From Burhinus oedicnemus (lineage: Eukaryota > Chordata > Aves > Charadriiformes > Burhinidae), in NCBI GenBank assembly GCA_008921705.1, contig VFFE01007653.1:97397-161396 (forward strand): a DNA stretch of 64,000 bases, read 5' to 3'. The first letter of the stretch is position 1, and each line of letters starts with the position of its first letter. The notes beneath the pieces were generated by a model. It made no database searches, had not been told where the DNA came from, and saw nothing but the letters and a program-made list of their open reading frames with translations. Positions 62,061 through 64,000 of this stretch are shown here, in pieces. The position numbers and the translations under genes were made by a program.

Positions 62061-62081
62061 GGCGGGGGGCGGGGAGGTGGG
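62061..62081 (+). other. G-rich tract with quadruplex potential
   Basis: Reads GGC then six G, C, four G, A, GG, T, GGG: several closely spaced G runs on the plus strand in otherwise AT-rich DNA. Confidence 0.5.
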
Positions 62082-62237
62082 TGTATTTTTTCAGAAGTTC
62101 TGTTTTTAACAGATCAAACAAATGCATATGAAAATGGAGCAAAATTTTAATGCATTCTGTTTCAATGGAAACCCATCAAAAGCTCTGGCTAGCAGTACTC
62201 AAAATTGTAAGGGACTAATGTTACTGGGGGGAGGTTA

Positions 62238-62301
62238 GTTTCCCTGGGTTTAAGTATAACACAGTCTTCCTGTGTGTTTCCCTGGGTTTAAATATAACAC
62301 A
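62238..62301 (+). repeat. 38-bp tandem duplication (about 1.7 copies)
   Basis: A 26-bp block beginning GTTTCCCTGGGTTTAA occurs at 62238-62263 and 62276-62301 with a single G/A difference; period 38 bp. Confidence 0.92.
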
Positions 62302-62486
62302 AGCATAACCAGTTGGGTAGTCAAAACCACCACACCTCATTTTAAATACATCTGACATTGAAGCCCAGGTTAGATAACTGGTCTTCCTATACAGCTGGAG
62401 AAAGGTAAGATGCTAACCTCACAGGTAGTTACTTGATGCTGGCAGTAGTAATAAAGCCAGTTGAGGGCTCATCTACCCCATCTCAC

Positions 62487-62547
62487 CTTAGCCAGGTTTT
62501 TCCTGTGCAGAAATCTGTTGTCCTGTCAGTTGTATCAAGAGACCAGG
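62487..62547 (-). other. Candidate minus-strand internal exon, weak
   Basis: On the minus strand, acceptor AGTGCTTTGTTTTGCAG and donor GGCTAAG|GTGAGA bound 61 nt with one open frame reading WSLDTTDRTTDFCTGKTWL. Both splice sites are good, but nothing else supports it. Confidence 0.15.
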
Positions 62548-63044
62548 CTGCAAAACAAAGCACTGCAATGATGGGGAGGAAACATCTTTAATCATTTTAG
62601 TGATCTAGTTTGAAATGTTGTCATGATGGCTCTGTTGTGTTAGTATAGCTGTGTGGAGACAAACCCCAGTGACACACAGCTGGAGAGGAAGGGATAGGAG
62701 ATTTAAAATTCCTTTGCTGTGAGAGCCAAAGTGTCTGGTACCTCCACCCTTAGATAGTCTCTATTGCTCACTGGAAGAGCCAGGTGCTATACTGGTACCT
62801 TACACCGCTCAGTTATATCCCTCATTTAGATACATGAAATAAAATGGTGTGAACACTCTCTATGCTACTAGTTTTTAATTACAAGAATAAGCTATATACA
62901 ATAACATAGGAAATGGGGAATTTGTAATGCAAAATTTCTTGCCAATTAATTCCTAGCCTTTGTGAGGAATATTATAGAATACCTTAAGAGGGAAATAATT
63001 CATTACATAGAAATAATGGTGATATGTATTTTTGCTTTACATGG
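62548..63044. other. Unique DNA, no gene seen
   Basis: Nothing recognised. Confidence 0.5.
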
Positions 63045-63300
63045 AACCATAGAATCGTTTGGGCTGGAAAAGACCTTTAAGATCATCAAGTCCAACTGTT
63101 AACCCAGCACTGCCAAGTCCAACACGAAACCATGTCCCTCAGCACCACATCTACACAGCTTTTAAATACCACCAGGGTATTTAAACCACTTCCCTGGGCA
63201 GCCTGCTCCAATGCTTGACAACACTTTCAGTGAAGAAATTTTTCCTAATATCCAAACTAAACCTACCCTGGCACCATTTCCTTTTGTCTATTGCATTCTC
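63045..63300 (-). mobile_element. CR1 LINE, short 3' fragment
   Basis: Minus-strand CR1 3' end: CCATAGAATCGTTTGGGCTGG, AAGACCTTTAAGATCATCAAG, then CACCACATCTACAC, CTTCCCTGGGCAGCCTG and GTGAAGAAATTTTTCCTAATATCC. Closely related to the 36761-38262 copy. Truncated after about 255 bp near CTTTTGTCTATTGC. Confidence 0.95.
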
Positions 63301-64000
63301 CAGTATGTACAAGTAAAATTTTTCCTTTTGAGCCTATTTTGCTATAATAGTTATATGGTAAAATGAAAGGTTTTGAAAAAGCTAGATATTTTGAAAACCT
63401 AAAATGAAGTGTTACACATACTTGCAACAGAAAATGTCATATTATTAATAAAAGGGAGTTACACTGTCAAGGGAAGACTTGTCTTTTTATCAGCTGCCCC
63501 AATGCTTATCTCAGCCTAATTTTGCTCATGTTTTTCAGTTCACCCAGGGAATACGTCGTATCTTAGACATGATTATGATAAACCTATTCTGCTCACAGAT
63601 TCCTATCCTTGCAAAGAAGAATGAATAAAGAATTAAACAGAAAGCTTCTGGAATCATAGCATGATTTTCACAAGAGAACTAATATACTATCTGTTTTCAT
63701 ATTTAAATTATTCTCATTTTTCTAAGAGGTAAACAAAACAGTTACGGTATTGTTTAATAGCATTCTTCTCACAAACTTTGAACAAAGTATTAAATTGCTG
63801 AGATTCTGTAAAAAAGAAAGAAAACTGGAGATAAACCTTCAATAATAGAGAAGCCCTGTTGTTCTTTTCAAGTGTCATTGTAATATATGGTGATAGAAAT
63901 CTCTCTTCTTTTGCTAGCACAAACAGATTTAGATTTCTGTCTTCCCCCATAATTGTTTAGTAAGAGATTCCTGTTTAGTTGCTTGAGACACGTTATAGGG
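63301..64000. other. Unique DNA, no gene seen
   Basis: AT-rich; a minus-strand frame at 63714-63950 is composition-driven. Confidence 0.5.

Noticed and set aside
1..64000. CRISPR array, prokaryotic operon, prophage, rRNA or tRNA cluster
   Set aside because: None of their sequence signatures is present. The repeat content shows a bird nuclear genome, and I found no evidence for a hidden novel multi-gene system.

Overview
This is nuclear DNA of a bird. The main evidence is seven copies of CR1, the dominant avian LINE. Most are 5'-truncated, and several end in the diagnostic ATTCTRTG-type octamer. There is also a solo LTR of a common avian endogenous-retrovirus type and a few eroded amniote MIR/CR1-L3-like fragments. 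Base composition is AT-rich, reading frames are short, and splice-like signals occur without a clear open gene. The window is therefore intergenic or deep intronic DNA. I could not assign it to a named gene, and nothing resembles a prokaryotic operon, CRISPR array, tRNA or rRNA.

Layout. 1-9 kb is mostly unique DNA with an 11-bp T/G minisatellite (1.87 kb). It also holds a diverged local duplication (4.4 and 4.8 kb) overlapping two phase-compatible exon-like stretches, and one exon-like reading frame behind a very strong polypyrimidine tract (6.4 kb). 9-17 kb is unique DNA with one ancient repeat, an ATTT microsatellite and a GC-richer island (15.25-15.95 kb) carrying a perfect 16-bp stem-loop and a consensus splice donor. 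17.4-22.4 kb holds four CR1 copies, two of them tail to tail. 22.4-36.7 kb is unique DNA with two ancient SINE/LINE traces and two weak exon candidates. 36.76-38.26 kb is the longest CR1, with reverse-transcriptase motifs but a frameshift inside the catalytic FADD box. 38.3-51.9 kb is unique DNA with a 37-bp near-perfect palindrome and two exon-like 3' ends. 51.89-52.58 kb is the solo LTR on the minus strand. 54.44-55.10 kb is another CR1. 55.4-56.77 kb is the best candidate for real host coding sequence: closely spaced acceptors and open frames, a stop, AATAAA and a 20-bp palindrome. 57.16-57.45 kb has a 96-codon minus-strand frame of protein-like composition. 58-64 kb is unique DNA with small tandem duplications, a G-rich tract and a final CR1.

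How things work together. The transposon copies are dead passengers. The CR1 ORF2 remnants are truncated or frameshifted, and the LTR has no internal region beside it. The exon candidates are listed at low confidence: in 64 kb, pyrimidine tracts followed by AG and 40-50 open codons are expected several times by chance. RNA-seq or protein homology would decide them. I did not find a convincing previously undescribed system.
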